A stretch of 64,000 nt of DNA from Vibrio sp. 05-20-BW147 (GTDB lineage: Bacteria > Pseudomonadota > Gammaproteobacteria > Enterobacterales > Vibrionaceae). The stretch's first letter is position 1, and each line of letters begins with the position of its first letter. The translations under genes were made by a program, and so were the position numbers. Below are positions 44,423-53,144 of this stretch, in pieces. The notes under the pieces were generated by a model. The model worked only from the letters and a program-made list of their open reading frames with translations. It searched no databases and was not told the origin of the DNA. Where the stretch lies: assembly GCF_013369385.1 (NCBI RefSeq), contig NZ_SZTO01000005.1, positions 1 to 64,000 of the forward strand, given 5' to 3'.

Positions 44423-44889
44423 TGGATCTTTCTATCTGGCTAGCAAGCTTTTCCGACTGGTATCAGCACCGAAAACATGATCAAGGACGTGAACTGGAAG
44501 CACTGGTTTTTTCCGCACCCGATTCGGTTTTTGGCCCTGAGCTGACGGATGATCAAAGCAAGGCCGTGGCTTGTTGGCTAGATGGATGCCTTCGACTTTT
44601 CCAACACTATCGGTATCACAATCCCTCTCGCGCTTTTGAGTACTTAATGTATACCGCCAGTAAACTCGAGCAAGTTGGTTGCGATTATTCCACCGACATT
44701 GAGATTCGCGATTGGTGTATCAAACGCTTGCAACATATGGCGGTGCTCAGTCTGGAGTTTTGTGCAGAACAAAGTGATCAAAGGATTTGGTTACCCAAAG
44801 CCAATAGTATTATCGAAGGGCATGTGAAGCTGATGGATGCGCTTGCTTGGAATGAACCACGAAAGCATGATCAAGTCACTTGGCATTGA
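44422..44889 (+). CDS. Uncharacterised protein with RctB 12-mers in its gene
   Basis: 155 residues, all helical in appearance, no signal or membrane segment; overlaps the OppF-like stop by one base, so it belongs to the Fur-controlled operon. I do not recognise a family. Its Cys and Trp content (WLDGCLRLFQHYRYHNP, DWCIKRLQHMAVLSLEFC) is unusual. Two copies of the 12-mer ATGATCAAG core lie in the coding sequence (44477-44488 and 44867-44878) and give the repeated peptide RKHDQ near residues 18 and 149. Confidence 0.65.
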   Translation: MDLSIWLASFSDWYQHRKHDQGRELEALVFSAPDSVFGPELTDDQSKAVACWLDGCLRLFQHYRYHNPSRAFEYLMYTASKLEQVGCDYSTDIEIRDWCIKRLQHMAVLSLEFCAEQSDQRIWLPKANSIIEGHVKLMDALAWNEPRKHDQVTWH

Positions 44890-45239
44890 TCGAACTCAAT
44901 CACGAATCGATGATCAACGAGAAGACAAGTTACCAGCACATTTTTGGATAAAAAAAAGCGAGTTCATACGAACTCGCGAAATCTATTCAGAATGAATGTA
45001 ACAATATGAGCCAATCTATTAATCATCAGAAAGGACAAAAGGTTGTCTATTCGCTGTTGATATTATCCCCACCACCTCGCGTTAATGTCAGCGAATTGTT
45101 AACGTTCGGTCTGATTTCCATCAATATACAATTTGTTGCAAATGGCAACAATTCGTTACGTGAATAACGTAAAGTAGCGCGATGGAACATCAAGCTCGAT
45201 CAATTTTGAGCCTGAAAGCATGATCAAGGAACGATGCGT
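44890..45239. other. Region downstream of rctB
   Basis: 350 bases. An 8-bp hairpin GCGAGTTC/GAACTCGC at 44958-44977 next to an A-run looks like the rctB terminator on the minus strand. A 12-mer (ATGATCAAGGAA, 45220-45231) and the short palindrome TTACGTGAATAACGTAA near 45156 are RctB-like signals. No gene. Confidence 0.5.
44958..44977 (-). terminator. Candidate rctB terminator
   Basis: Stem GCGAGTTC / GAACTCGC with loop ATAC. On the minus strand a run of eight T follows. It is 263 bases past the rctB stop. Confidence 0.65.
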
Positions 45240-47210
45240 TTAAACCGAAACTTCGTCTAGAGCGCGAAAAACCGTCTCATCAAGATGCCCTTCAAACACT
45301 TGGCGACAAACTTTCCTACGAACGGCAAGACCCGCGATCAGTCGTTCAATAGAGAGGTGTTTGTTCTCCGTTTGGCTGTTGTACAGCTCCACTACCTTAC
45401 TTAGGGTTTCATAAGGCAAGATGTGTTCATCCACCCGAATGTAATCAAGCTTCTCTAACAGCTCCTGGCACTCTTCTTTAATTGCGGCATATGGATGCCC
45501 TGTCATTGCCGACAAAGCCGTTATACTGCGTTCTAGAGCCTCTAAAGAGGTATATTTAGTTAACGTAATGGTGATTTCGTCCGCATTGATTTCAACAAGG
45601 TGCTTACGTAGCTTTACCCGACGTCCCAAATTGCCTTTTGGCGAACGCTCTTTACGCTGTATTGGCTCGAACTCGCCATCAATAATGCCTGAGAGCTCAT
45701 CGAGCTTCTGTTTACTCACCATTTCATTGCGGAGTGGGTTTGGCAGCGTTGGCGCCATATTGCGTTTGCCTGCGTTGGTGGTGCGCGCACGCGAGTAACG
45801 TAATACTTCTTCGACATCACATTTGATGTCAACTTGGTAGTCGATCACTTTGTCTTGTTCAACGATCGTTTCCAGTGTTAAGTGGTAGCCCCATAAATTC
45901 ACGACAAAAAGATCATCGGTCCCCTTCCCTTCCGACAAACGACGCAATTCGCGGATCAGATCCATGGAAAAACGACGCCATTCGATGTTTCGCGCCAATT
46001 TTTGGTTCAGTTCACTTAGCAGCATGCTGTCGGTATGACGGCGTGCCATACGCGTCCGAAAATAGGAATAGAGTTGAAACACCAAGGTATGCTGTTTCAA
46101 GATCTCGGGCGGGAACAGAAAGAAATAGTCGCGAGTGAGCAGCTCTTCGTAAAACGACGGCTCCCAAACCAAGATGTAAAGGTTAGGTTTGATACGAATT
46201 TCACCATCACTCCCTTCCGTTGGTGCTTCTTCCGACGCTGTGATGGTGCGTGCTAGGAAACGAAAACGATCACTTTTAAAACCTTCAGGCATATTTTCGC
46301 TCAGCCAACGTCCCGTCAGTTCATGCAGCTGAAAGTCCGTGAACTCTATACGATCTATGCTATCGCGGATCGAATCACGAGCGGGACCACTGTCTTTTTT
46401 GCCACGCAAAGAGAGAATGTCCGTAATGTAAAGTGGCGTTTTATTGGGAACATGAGCCGCATCCATCTGATATTCTTCTTTGTGATGATCATGGTATTGA
46501 ACCGTCAACGTAAACAAGGCAAATAAGGTCATCAGATCATCGACCGTCATGATGTTTTTTGATGATCGTGTTTCGATCACGGCCCGCGTACCCGAGATCG
46601 ACACCATGGACTTTTGATAGCTTTTACGCGTTCGGGGTGGTGCCAGTGCTTGATCAATAATACCGGCCCAGTTGGTTGGTGAAACAACAAATTGATCGGC
46701 CTCGTCTTTCATTCCTGGAGGAGTGTTAAGACCATGTTCATTCAACAGGCGTTTGTTCACTTGAGTTTGTGCTAGTGCTTTTGAGCGTTTTTCTTTTTCG
46801 GTCTGTTTGACTTTTTCTGTCACTAGGCTACTAGCACCAAGCACTGAAATCAGTTTGTTTGGATTAACGAAGTGATGCAGCATGGTTTTACCTGCTAGTC
46901 CTTCTTCAAAACGAACTGGTGTTTGGGTAAATAAACCAATGGCAACAGCGGCACGCAATCGTTGCTGAATCGCAGCGCGAGTAAGATGCCCATCTGTCGC
47001 TTCAACTAGTTCCGTAGTAGAAACCAGACCATCTTTACTGCTAAAACCTCGTAATGAAATCAGGTTAAGCAACTCAAGAATGCTTTTGGTTACCCCTTTA
47101 AAATGTTGGTATTGTTCAACCCAATCGGCTGACGATTCGTTAACCTCGAATAAATGACCATCCTTGTGGCTACGTGGAGCCTTGATCAGTATTTTTTCTT
47201 CTATTGTCAT
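45240..47210 (-). CDS. rctB: Chromosome II replication initiator RctB
   Basis: 656 residues, the family length. Characteristic stretches are seen throughout, such as LIKAPRSHKDGHLFEVN at the N terminus, LLNLISLRGFSSKDGLVS, and the basic region GNLGRRVKLRKHLVEI. RctB binds the 12-mers of ori2 to open it and the 39-mers to restrain it; Dam methylation of the GATC in each 12-mer is required. It is transcribed away from the origin, which abuts its start. An isolated 12-mer (46485-46496) lies within the gene. This gene is the marker of Vibrio secondary chromosomes. Confidence 0.97.
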   Translation of the reverse strand: MTIEEKILIKAPRSHKDGHLFEVNESSADWVEQYQHFKGVTKSILELLNLISLRGFSSKDGLVSTTELVEATDGHLTRAAIQQRLRAAVAIGLFTQTPVRFEEGLAGKTMLHHFVNPNKLISVLGASSLVTEKVKQTEKEKRSKALAQTQVNKRLLNEHGLNTPPGMKDEADQFVVSPTNWAGIIDQALAPPRTRKSYQKSMVSISGTRAVIETRSSKNIMTVDDLMTLFALFTLTVQYHDHHKEEYQMDAAHVPNKTPLYITDILSLRGKKDSGPARDSIRDSIDRIEFTDFQLHELTGRWLSENMPEGFKSDRFRFLARTITASEEAPTEGSDGEIRIKPNLYILVWEPSFYEELLTRDYFFLFPPEILKQHTLVFQLYSYFRTRMARRHTDSMLLSELNQKLARNIEWRRFSMDLIRELRRLSEGKGTDDLFVVNLWGYHLTLETIVEQDKVIDYQVDIKCDVEEVLRYSRARTTNAGKRNMAPTLPNPLRNEMVSKQKLDELSGIIDGEFEPIQRKERSPKGNLGRRVKLRKHLVEINADEITITLTKYTSLEALERSITALSAMTGHPYAAIKEECQELLEKLDYIRVDEHILPYETLSKVVELYNSQTENKHLSIERLIAGLAVRRKVCRQVFEGHLDETVFRALDEVSV

Positions 47211-47308
47211 TCTAGATCCAGATCACATTGGCCGTAAAAGCACTATAGTTCCAAGAGAATAAAGAAAATTAGATCATAAATAAAGAAAAAAGCTTGTTTT
47301 TAAATAAC

Positions 47309-47356
47309 TGATCTTTTTGATTAAACTGATCTTAATTGATTATATGATCTATTGAT
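47309..47356 (-). repeat. ATCA-repeat unwinding element
   Basis: TGAT occurs at 47309, 47318, 47327, 47337, 47345 and 47353 on the plus strand, so ATCA recurs every 8-10 bases on the minus strand in very AT-rich DNA. In V. cholerae RctB binds ATCA repeats in the single-stranded unwinding element. A further copy is at 47384. Confidence 0.65.
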
Positions 47357-47420
47357 CTAGAGGAATGGAAGGGTATAACCTTATGATAATAATAGACTTT
47401 TAAATATTCCCGTCGGAAGG

Positions 47421-47546
47421 ATGATCATAATAACAATGAAAGCATGATCATTAAACCTTTGAAAACATGATCAAATAGACCCGCAAAGATGATCATCAGA
47501 AATCCCCAAGTGTGATCAACGTGAACATGAAAGCATGATCATGATG
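47421..47546 (+). repeat. Six RctB 12-mer iterons
   Basis: Six copies of (A/G)TGATCA at 47421, 47444, 47467, 47489, 47512 and 47535: spacing 23, 23, 22, 23, 23 bases, two helical turns. All same orientation and each contains GATC. This is the origin core that RctB binds, as in V. cholerae. Confidence 0.95.
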
Positions 47547-47556
47547 GATAAACAAC

Positions 47557-47565
47557 TTATCCACA
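47557..47565 (+). other. DnaA box
   Basis: TTATCCACA, the perfect consensus, 11 bases after the last iteron. Required with RctB for ori2 firing in known Vibrio. Confidence 0.93.
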
Positions 47566-47625
47566 GTTGCAGCTATTCAATAGCTTGTTCGTACTTTTCC
47601 TTTGGCAACAATGTGAATCGGAAGC

Positions 47626-48106
47626 ATGATCACCAATGGCCTCTCTCTATACTGGTTGTTCTCTATTTCGCCACTTTTTCTCTCATGCCCATATAAAGGT
47701 GAAAATATGCTCGCTATTGGCTTATTTAGAAAACACGGTTCAATACTCGAAAGCATGATCATGATATTTCGCTGTAAATGAATTGGTTGGCTTGATAATT
47801 GGTGTCTATCTCTCACAGACAGATTATTGCCGCATCTCCCATTCTATCTGCATTTGACCGTAGTTTGATGGTTTTTTTTCATGCTTCCGAGAATAAATGT
47901 ACTTGATCATTGTTCCGTAGAAAAAGGATCATTATCTCCGCTGAGTTCACGATCAATTTTCATCATTCTCTCCATGATCATCGTTTCGTGAGGAATGAAT
48001 GTCGCGGAAGAATGATCAACGCTACACTTGATCATTCTTCCTATATCAATCTACCAATGTTGTGGTGAAAAAGCGGCCAGCTAGTGCCAGAAGCATGATC
48101 ATGAAT
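47626..48106. repeat. Scattered 12-mers of the rctA-like region
   Basis: Further ATGATCA cores at 47626, 47755, 47974 and 48095 (plus) and near 47899-47910, plus the inverted pair at 48006-48041. Irregular spacing, unlike the core array. Confidence 0.6.
48006..48041. repeat. 13-bp inverted repeat of two 12-mers
   Basis: GGAAGAATGATCA (48006-48018) and TGATCATTCTTCC (48029-48041), perfect arms with a ten-base gap; two RctB cores face each other. Confidence 0.75.
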
Positions 48107-48195
48107 AATTGGGTGCGATGGTGAGCGAGCATAGTTATGTTGTGTCATTTATTGTCTGTGCTGGCGCTTTATTGAGCTTAGCAGCGATTTTCCAA

Positions 48196-48279
48196 CGTTC
48201 CGTTAATATTCATCTTACATGGGCCGTAATTTAGTGATGTATGTCAATCGTTCCGTGATTCTTCACTTTACAATGTAAA
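48196..48279 (+). repeat. Two CGTTCCGT repeats, possible 39-mer-like elements
   Basis: CGTTCCGT begins at 48196 and 48249, each followed by an A/T-rich stretch with TTCA and TTACA. The second overlaps the parS2 site. In V. cholerae one 39-mer sits beside a parS2 site; equivalence is inferred. Confidence 0.4.
48267..48279. other. parS2: parS2 centromere site (4 of 6)
   Basis: TTTACAATGTAAA, perfect consensus, 231 bases before parA2 and inside the rctA-like region, where ParB2 could compete with RctB. Confidence 0.9.
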
Positions 48280-48509
48280 TAAGTGATGCTGTAACACTCT
48301 AAAAGTTTCCCTGTTTGAATGCCATTATCAACGAAATTCCATGATGAAGAAATGGTCGATTGACCAGTCTATGTTGATTTTTACATCATTATGACGTGAA
48401 TAATTCATTTTTATGTGATTATTCTTCAAAATGAACGTTCACCTTTTTGTTGTTTTAAGTTGTAAGTGCTGTACAATCTGGAGAAAGATATTTCTCAAAG
48501 GAATAGACA

Positions 48510-49721
48510 ATGAAAAGAGAAAAAACGATCGAAAATCTCATTCAGTTGGCTGAATCTACCCAACAGGTTCAAGCAGACCGTATTGAGATTGTGCTAGAAG
48601 AGCGCAGTGATGATTATTTCCCACCAATGTCAAAGGCATTAATGGAAACACGTTCAGGATTAACTCGTCGCAAGTTGGATGACGCGATTGGTAAGATGGA
48701 GGCTGAAGGTCACCAATTTACCAAGAACAACGCGAATCACTATTCGATCACTCTTGAAGAAGCGCACATGCTGATGGATGCTGCTGGCGTGCCAAAATTC
48801 CACCAGCGTAAGAATGGTGGTAATGGTAAACCTTGGATCATCAACGTACAGAACCAAAAGGGTGGTACGGGGAAATCCATGACAGCGGTGCATTTGGCTG
48901 CTTGCTTGGCGTTGAATTTGGATAAGCGTTACCGTATCTGTCTGATTGACTTGGACCCTCAAGGGTCGCTACGTCTGTTCCTCAATCCACAAATTAGTAT
49001 TGCAGAGCACGACAACATTTATTCTGCGGTCGATATTATGTTGGACAATGTACCGGAAAATGTCGACGTTGATCGTACGTTCCTACAGAAAAATGTGTTG
49101 TTACCAACGCAATATCCGAACCTGAAAACCATTTCTGCCTTCCCTGAAGATGCAATGTTCAACGCAGAAGCATGGCAATATCTCTCTCAAAATCAATCGC
49201 TAGATATTGTACGTCTACTCAAAGAGAAGCTGATTGACAAAATTGCCGATGACTTCGATATCATCATGATTGATACGGGACCGCACGTTGATCCATTAGT
49301 ATGGAATGCCATGTATGCGTCAAATGCACTGTTGATCCCTTGTGCGGCCAAGCGTTTGGACTGGGCATCAACGGTGAACTTCTTCCAGCATTTACCTACG
49401 GTGTATGAAATGTTCCCAGAGGATTGGAAAGGTTTGGAGTTTGTGCGTCTAATGCCAACCATGTTTGAAGACGACAACAAAAAGCAAGTCTCTGTGCTAA
49501 CAGAAATGAACTACTTGTTGGGTGACCAAGTGATGATGGCGACGATTCCACGCAGCCGAGCGTTTGAAACGTGTGCTGATACCTACAGTACGGTATTTGA
49601 CCTCACCACCAGTGATTTCGAAGGGGGTAAAAAGACCCTCGCCACGGCGCAAGATGCGGTGCAAAAGAGCGCATTAGAACTTGAGCGTGTTCTTCACTCT
49701 TACTGGTCCTCATTGAATTAA
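48510..49721 (+). CDS. parA2: Chromosome II partition ATPase ParA2
   Basis: 403 residues. An N-terminal winged-helix region (ETRSGLTRRKLDDAIGKM) precedes the ParA/MinD Walker domain: deviant Walker A QKGGTGKSMTAV at about residues 116-127, Walker A' LIDLDPQGSL and Walker B IIMIDTGPHVD. ATP-bound ParA2 coats DNA and moves ParB2-parS2 complexes, segregating chromosome II. The extended N terminus allows autorepression. AAAGGAAT precedes the ATG. Followed 13 bases later by parB2. Confidence 0.96.
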   Translation: MKREKTIENLIQLAESTQQVQADRIEIVLEERSDDYFPPMSKALMETRSGLTRRKLDDAIGKMEAEGHQFTKNNANHYSITLEEAHMLMDAAGVPKFHQRKNGGNGKPWIINVQNQKGGTGKSMTAVHLAACLALNLDKRYRICLIDLDPQGSLRLFLNPQISIAEHDNIYSAVDIMLDNVPENVDVDRTFLQKNVLLPTQYPNLKTISAFPEDAMFNAEAWQYLSQNQSLDIVRLLKEKLIDKIADDFDIIMIDTGPHVDPLVWNAMYASNALLIPCAAKRLDWASTVNFFQHLPTVYEMFPEDWKGLEFVRLMPTMFEDDNKKQVSVLTEMNYLLGDQVMMATIPRSRAFETCADTYSTVFDLTTSDFEGGKKTLATAQDAVQKSALELERVLHSYWSSLN

Positions 49722-49734
49722 GGGTAATTAAGTT

Positions 49735-50709
49735 ATGGCAATCAAAACTTCCGATCTCAATGCGAAACTGTTTGGCAAAGCAAACAAACGCCGCGTTGCA
49801 ACTCCTCAAGAAGCGCAAACTGCGGCAAAAGAACAAGCTCAGGTGATTGAGCTGGCAGTGGCGGGTGAAGAAACCGTGACGTTTGAACTGGTTCGTATTG
49901 CGGCGGATCAAGTGGCCTCAAAGACCTCAGTTTTTGCAGAAAATGCGCGTGAACAATCTTTCTTAACCGAGCACGCGCTGTCTGATGTTTTGGCAACACT
50001 GCGTGAACGTGGTCAGCAATACCCTGCGGTGGGTCGTCGTACGGCGGATGGCAAAATTGAAGTGCTGGACGGTAGTCGCCGTCGTATGTCTTGTATTTTG
50101 GCGGGCCAAGATTTCTTAGTCTATGTGGCGGATAACATCAGTACGGAACATGCTAAGTTCCTATCTGATGTGGCGAATGCCCACAAGCCTTTGTCTTTGT
50201 ATGAAAAAGGCAAAGAGATGTTGGCAAAACTGGAAAAAGGCGACGCGGAAGACCAAAAAGCGCTGGCGAAAATGTTCCAGTGCAGTGAGGCCCTCGTCAG
50301 TGGCGCATTAAAAGCGGCGTCATTGCCACTTGAGTTACTGCAAGCGTATCCAAATGTGAGTGACCTTGGACGTCCAACCATCGTCAAGCTGCACAAGCAA
50401 TACAATTCGTTGGCAGAACCGCAGCAAAAAGCTCTACTTAATAAATGCCGCACCAATGAAGGCTTTGTTTGGCAACGCAGCCAAGCGCAAGGTGTGGCTC
50501 GTTTAACCAAAGAAGTGACGGAAAACATCGAAGCGTGGATTGCGGAACTGAGCCCAGTGAAAGCGAAGGCTAAAGCTGAGAAAGTTGAACTCGTAAAAGA
50601 TCGCGCAAGCTACAGCCGCAAAGGCAGCAACTTGTCACTAAACTTGAAAAAAGTAGATGACAAAACCATGGACGAAATTCTGCAGTTCTTGGCCAGTAAG
50701 CTAAACTGA
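49735..50709 (+). CDS. parB2: Chromosome II centromere-binding protein ParB2
   Basis: 324 residues. The N-terminal ParB/SpoOJ nuclease-like CTPase part has LSDVLATLRERGQQYPAVGRR and VLDGSRRRMSCI; the middle helix-turn-helix reads ALAKMFQCSEALVSGALKAASLP. The C-terminal part mediates dimer formation. It binds the TTTACANTGTAAA sites in this window and spreads from them. Operon with parA2, closed by a strong terminator. Confidence 0.96.
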   Translation: MAIKTSDLNAKLFGKANKRRVATPQEAQTAAKEQAQVIELAVAGEETVTFELVRIAADQVASKTSVFAENAREQSFLTEHALSDVLATLRERGQQYPAVGRRTADGKIEVLDGSRRRMSCILAGQDFLVYVADNISTEHAKFLSDVANAHKPLSLYEKGKEMLAKLEKGDAEDQKALAKMFQCSEALVSGALKAASLPLELLQAYPNVSDLGRPTIVKLHKQYNSLAEPQQKALLNKCRTNEGFVWQRSQAQGVARLTKEVTENIEAWIAELSPVKAKAKAEKVELVKDRASYSRKGSNLSLNLKKVDDKTMDEILQFLASKLN

Positions 50710-50730
50710 TTTTCAGTGAAATAATAACGA

Positions 50731-50754
50731 AAAGCCGCTCATGCGGCTTTTTTT
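50731..50754 (+). terminator. Rho-independent terminator of parAB2
   Basis: Perfect 8-bp stem AAAGCCGC / GCGGCTTT, loop TCAT, then a T-run, 22 bases after parB2. Confidence 0.92.
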
Positions 50755-50795
50755 GATCTTGTGCTACCATAGCGTGATTTTATTTTTCGGAATCG

Positions 50796-52835
50796 ATGAT
50801 GGACAAGCAACTACAATCACTTTTGTCACTTCAGCAACAAGCGCGCTTAACGGGCCAACGCTATGGCGTGGTATTACACGGCGATGAAAACGAACAGCAT
50901 GCATTGCTTCGTAACCTGCTTCAAAAGCCAAATCAGCAACGTGTGTTTGTGATGGGGGAGGGGATTATTGAACCTTCTTTAGTGACGCAAGTGGTTTCCA
51001 TTAAACAAGGCCAACGTCTTTTAGGTCAAGAGTGTCAACTGTTGATCATCGATTGCCGTGAGCAGTTCGATGCCAACAGTTTTTCCGCAGCTTGCGGCTC
51101 GCTCTGTGGTGGGGGGCTGTTACTGATTCTACCTCCGAATTTCTCACAAGAATCGGTGTGGCATCAGTGGTTTTCTTCACGGCTGGAGCAACTCATTCAG
51201 CTTCTACCTGATCACCTTTTTGAGCCTACCGAATCACTATTTTGCGTCGATGGTATTCACTCCCTCCGTTTTGAACAGCAAAATTTTGCCGTGGAAGCCA
51301 TTCAACGTGTGGTCACGGGGCATCGGAAACGTCCCCTGTTGCTGACGGCTGATCGCGGACGTGGCAAAAGCAGTGCTTTAGGCATCGCCAGTGGTGAACT
51401 GATGTTAAAGCGGAAAACACATATTGTGATAACCGCGCCTAGTCTTGGTGCGGTTGAACCCGTTTTCCAACATGCACAGAACACTCTGACAAATGGCCAC
51501 GTATCGCACGGTAAAATGACGACCGAGGATGCCTCGTTGGAATTTATTGCCCCTGATGATTTATTACAGCGCTTGCCTAGCTGCGATTTGTTGTTGGTGG
51601 ACGAAGCGGCTGCGATTCCACTGCCAATGTTAAAACGCATGGTTGAGCATTATCATCGCTGTGTCTTTTCCACCACGATTCATGGCTATGAAGGTTGTGG
51701 ACGAGGTTTTACGACGAAGTTTCTGCCGTGGCTAGAAACTCATCGACCAGGGATGAAGCATTGCCACTTAGATCATCCTATTCGCTGGAATCCAAACGAT
51801 GCGTTAGAGCAGTGGTTAAACCAGACCTTCTTGCTCGATGCCGACATATCACAGCCAGAAACGGTCGATTATTCGAACTTGTCACTGCGCTTGGTGAGTA
51901 AGTCCCAGTTGTTGCAAGACAGTTCGCTCTTGCGTGAATGTTTTGCCTTATTGGTCAATGCGCATTATCAAACCTCACCGAATGATTTGATGCAGCTTCT
52001 TTCTGATGATGCAAGCCAATTGTGGCTGGCACAAAGCAATGATGTGGTTGTCGGCTGCTTGCTGACGGTAGAAGAGGGCGGCTTACCGAGCGATCTGATT
52101 GAGCAAATTCAGTTAGGCAAACGCCGCCCCTCAGGTCATTTAGTTCCCATATCGTTGGCTAATCACCTTGGTTTATCTCAAGCGGCAGAGCAACATTCTT
52201 TACGCATAATGCGGATTGCTGTTCATCCTCAACACCAATCGAAAGGTATTGGGCATGCTATGTTGGCGCAGTTAGAGTTACAGCTAAAGCGACAGTTTGG
52301 ACAGAAGTTCGATTTCCTCTCAACCAGTTTCGGCGCTACCGATGCGCTATTGCGCTTTTGGTCTCGTTGCCAATATCAAGGCGTTCGTATTGGCTTTTCT
52401 CGAGATGCTGCTAGTGGTTGCCACTCATTTATGATGGTAAAGCCGCTCTCTGGCCGCACTCAATCTTGGTTGATTAAAGCCGAACAGATGTTTGACCAAT
52501 GTGTGCCAGAGTGGCTGGCTTCTTCACTTCGCGATCTCGAAACCGATGTTGTGCGCGCGTTGTTGCCTTCACTCAACGGTCGAGTTCTCTCTTCTGCTCA
52601 ACTTAATCTTGTTCGTTATTACGCTAAAGGTGGCAACAGTTTTGAGAGTGTGCAAGTTTGGCTTCGACAATGGTTACTCACGATTGAAGCTCAACAAGTT
52701 GATGAACTGCTGATTCGTAAAGTATTGCAAAATCGCTCGTGGACGGAATGCGCCCGCGAATTTTCGTTGCCAGGACGTAAACAGGTAGAAGGGCAATTAC
52801 GTCAAGTGATTGCGACTTTGCTTTTACAACACTGA
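50796..52835 (+). CDS. tmcA: tRNA(Met) cytidine acetyltransferase TmcA
   Basis: 679 residues, close to the E. coli enzyme. Domains: DUF1726 N-terminal domain (about 1-170), a helicase-like ATPase with Walker A LTADRGRGKSSALG near residue 185 and DEAA box LLVDEAAAIPLP, a GNAT acetyltransferase with IMRIAVHPQHQSKGIGHAML and a C-terminal tRNA-binding tail. It acetylates C34 of elongator tRNA-Met, preventing misreading of AUA. Start is the first of two ATGs, after GGAAT. Two parS2 sites follow its stop. Confidence 0.95.
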   Translation: MMDKQLQSLLSLQQQARLTGQRYGVVLHGDENEQHALLRNLLQKPNQQRVFVMGEGIIEPSLVTQVVSIKQGQRLLGQECQLLIIDCREQFDANSFSAACGSLCGGGLLLILPPNFSQESVWHQWFSSRLEQLIQLLPDHLFEPTESLFCVDGIHSLRFEQQNFAVEAIQRVVTGHRKRPLLLTADRGRGKSSALGIASGELMLKRKTHIVITAPSLGAVEPVFQHAQNTLTNGHVSHGKMTTEDASLEFIAPDDLLQRLPSCDLLLVDEAAAIPLPMLKRMVEHYHRCVFSTTIHGYEGCGRGFTTKFLPWLETHRPGMKHCHLDHPIRWNPNDALEQWLNQTFLLDADISQPETVDYSNLSLRLVSKSQLLQDSSLLRECFALLVNAHYQTSPNDLMQLLSDDASQLWLAQSNDVVVGCLLTVEEGGLPSDLIEQIQLGKRRPSGHLVPISLANHLGLSQAAEQHSLRIMRIAVHPQHQSKGIGHAMLAQLELQLKRQFGQKFDFLSTSFGATDALLRFWSRCQYQGVRIGFSRDAASGCHSFMMVKPLSGRTQSWLIKAEQMFDQCVPEWLASSLRDLETDVVRALLPSLNGRVLSSAQLNLVRYYAKGGNSFESVQVWLRQWLLTIEAQQVDELLIRKVLQNRSWTECAREFSLPGRKQVEGQLRQVIATLLLQH

Positions 52836-52848
52836 TTTACACTGTAAA
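52836..52848. other. parS2: parS2 centromere site (5 of 6)
   Basis: TTTACACTGTAAA, perfect consensus, starting at the base after the tmcA stop. Confidence 0.88.
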
Positions 52849-52923
52849 TCACCAACGTCGGGTTGATGTCGTTGAGAGTTCAGCCTGACTTACTCCCCAC
52901 TGTTTGTTTTGCCACCACGAATA

Positions 52924-52936
52924 TTTACAGTGTAAA
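52924..52936. other. parS2: parS2 centromere site (6 of 6)
   Basis: TTTACAGTGTAAA, perfect consensus, 88 bases from site 5; the pair is the densest parS2 cluster in the window. Confidence 0.88.
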
Positions 52937-53144
52937 TCAGACAAACCGATCAAAACCGTACCACTCTCGTGTCCAAAGCTCCCCAAGCTTAGCTGTTTGT
53001 TTTATCTGTGAAAATTCGTACTCGTTGTTATTAATCATTCAGCAGATCAAAAAAAGAACCCTTATTGAATTTGCGTATTAATGAATCCTTTCTAGACTCA
53101 GAATATGAGCCTATGTTTATAAAAAAGACAATAAGGATAAATAG

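Larger units (their letters stand above)
47211..48509. other. ori2 and rctA-like control region
   Basis: 1.3 kb between the divergent rctB and parA2 genes. From rctB outward: an AT-rich unwinding region with TGAT repeats, six 12-mers, a DnaA box, then a region rich in GATC with scattered 12-mers, a 13-bp inverted repeat and a parS2 site. An open frame on the minus strand (47577-47816) is a shadow. In V. cholerae the corresponding part is rctA, the regulatory side of ori2. Confidence 0.92.
52836..53144. other. Intergenic region with paired parS2 sites
   Basis: 309 bases between tmcA and the chemotaxis operon. It contains two parS2 sites; no gene seen. The operon promoter must lie near its right end. 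Confidence 0.5.

Noticed and set aside
47577..47816. 79-residue minus-strand frame in the rctA-like region
   Set aside because: The region is a control region with repeated binding sites; the frame lacks a ribosome site.
47421..48106. CRISPR-like array
   Set aside because: The repeats are short 12-mers with GATC, explained by RctB binding; spacers are not unique sequences of constant length.
52863..53081. 72-residue frame between tmcA and the chemotaxis operon
   Set aside because: It overlaps a parS2 site and has no ribosome site or family.
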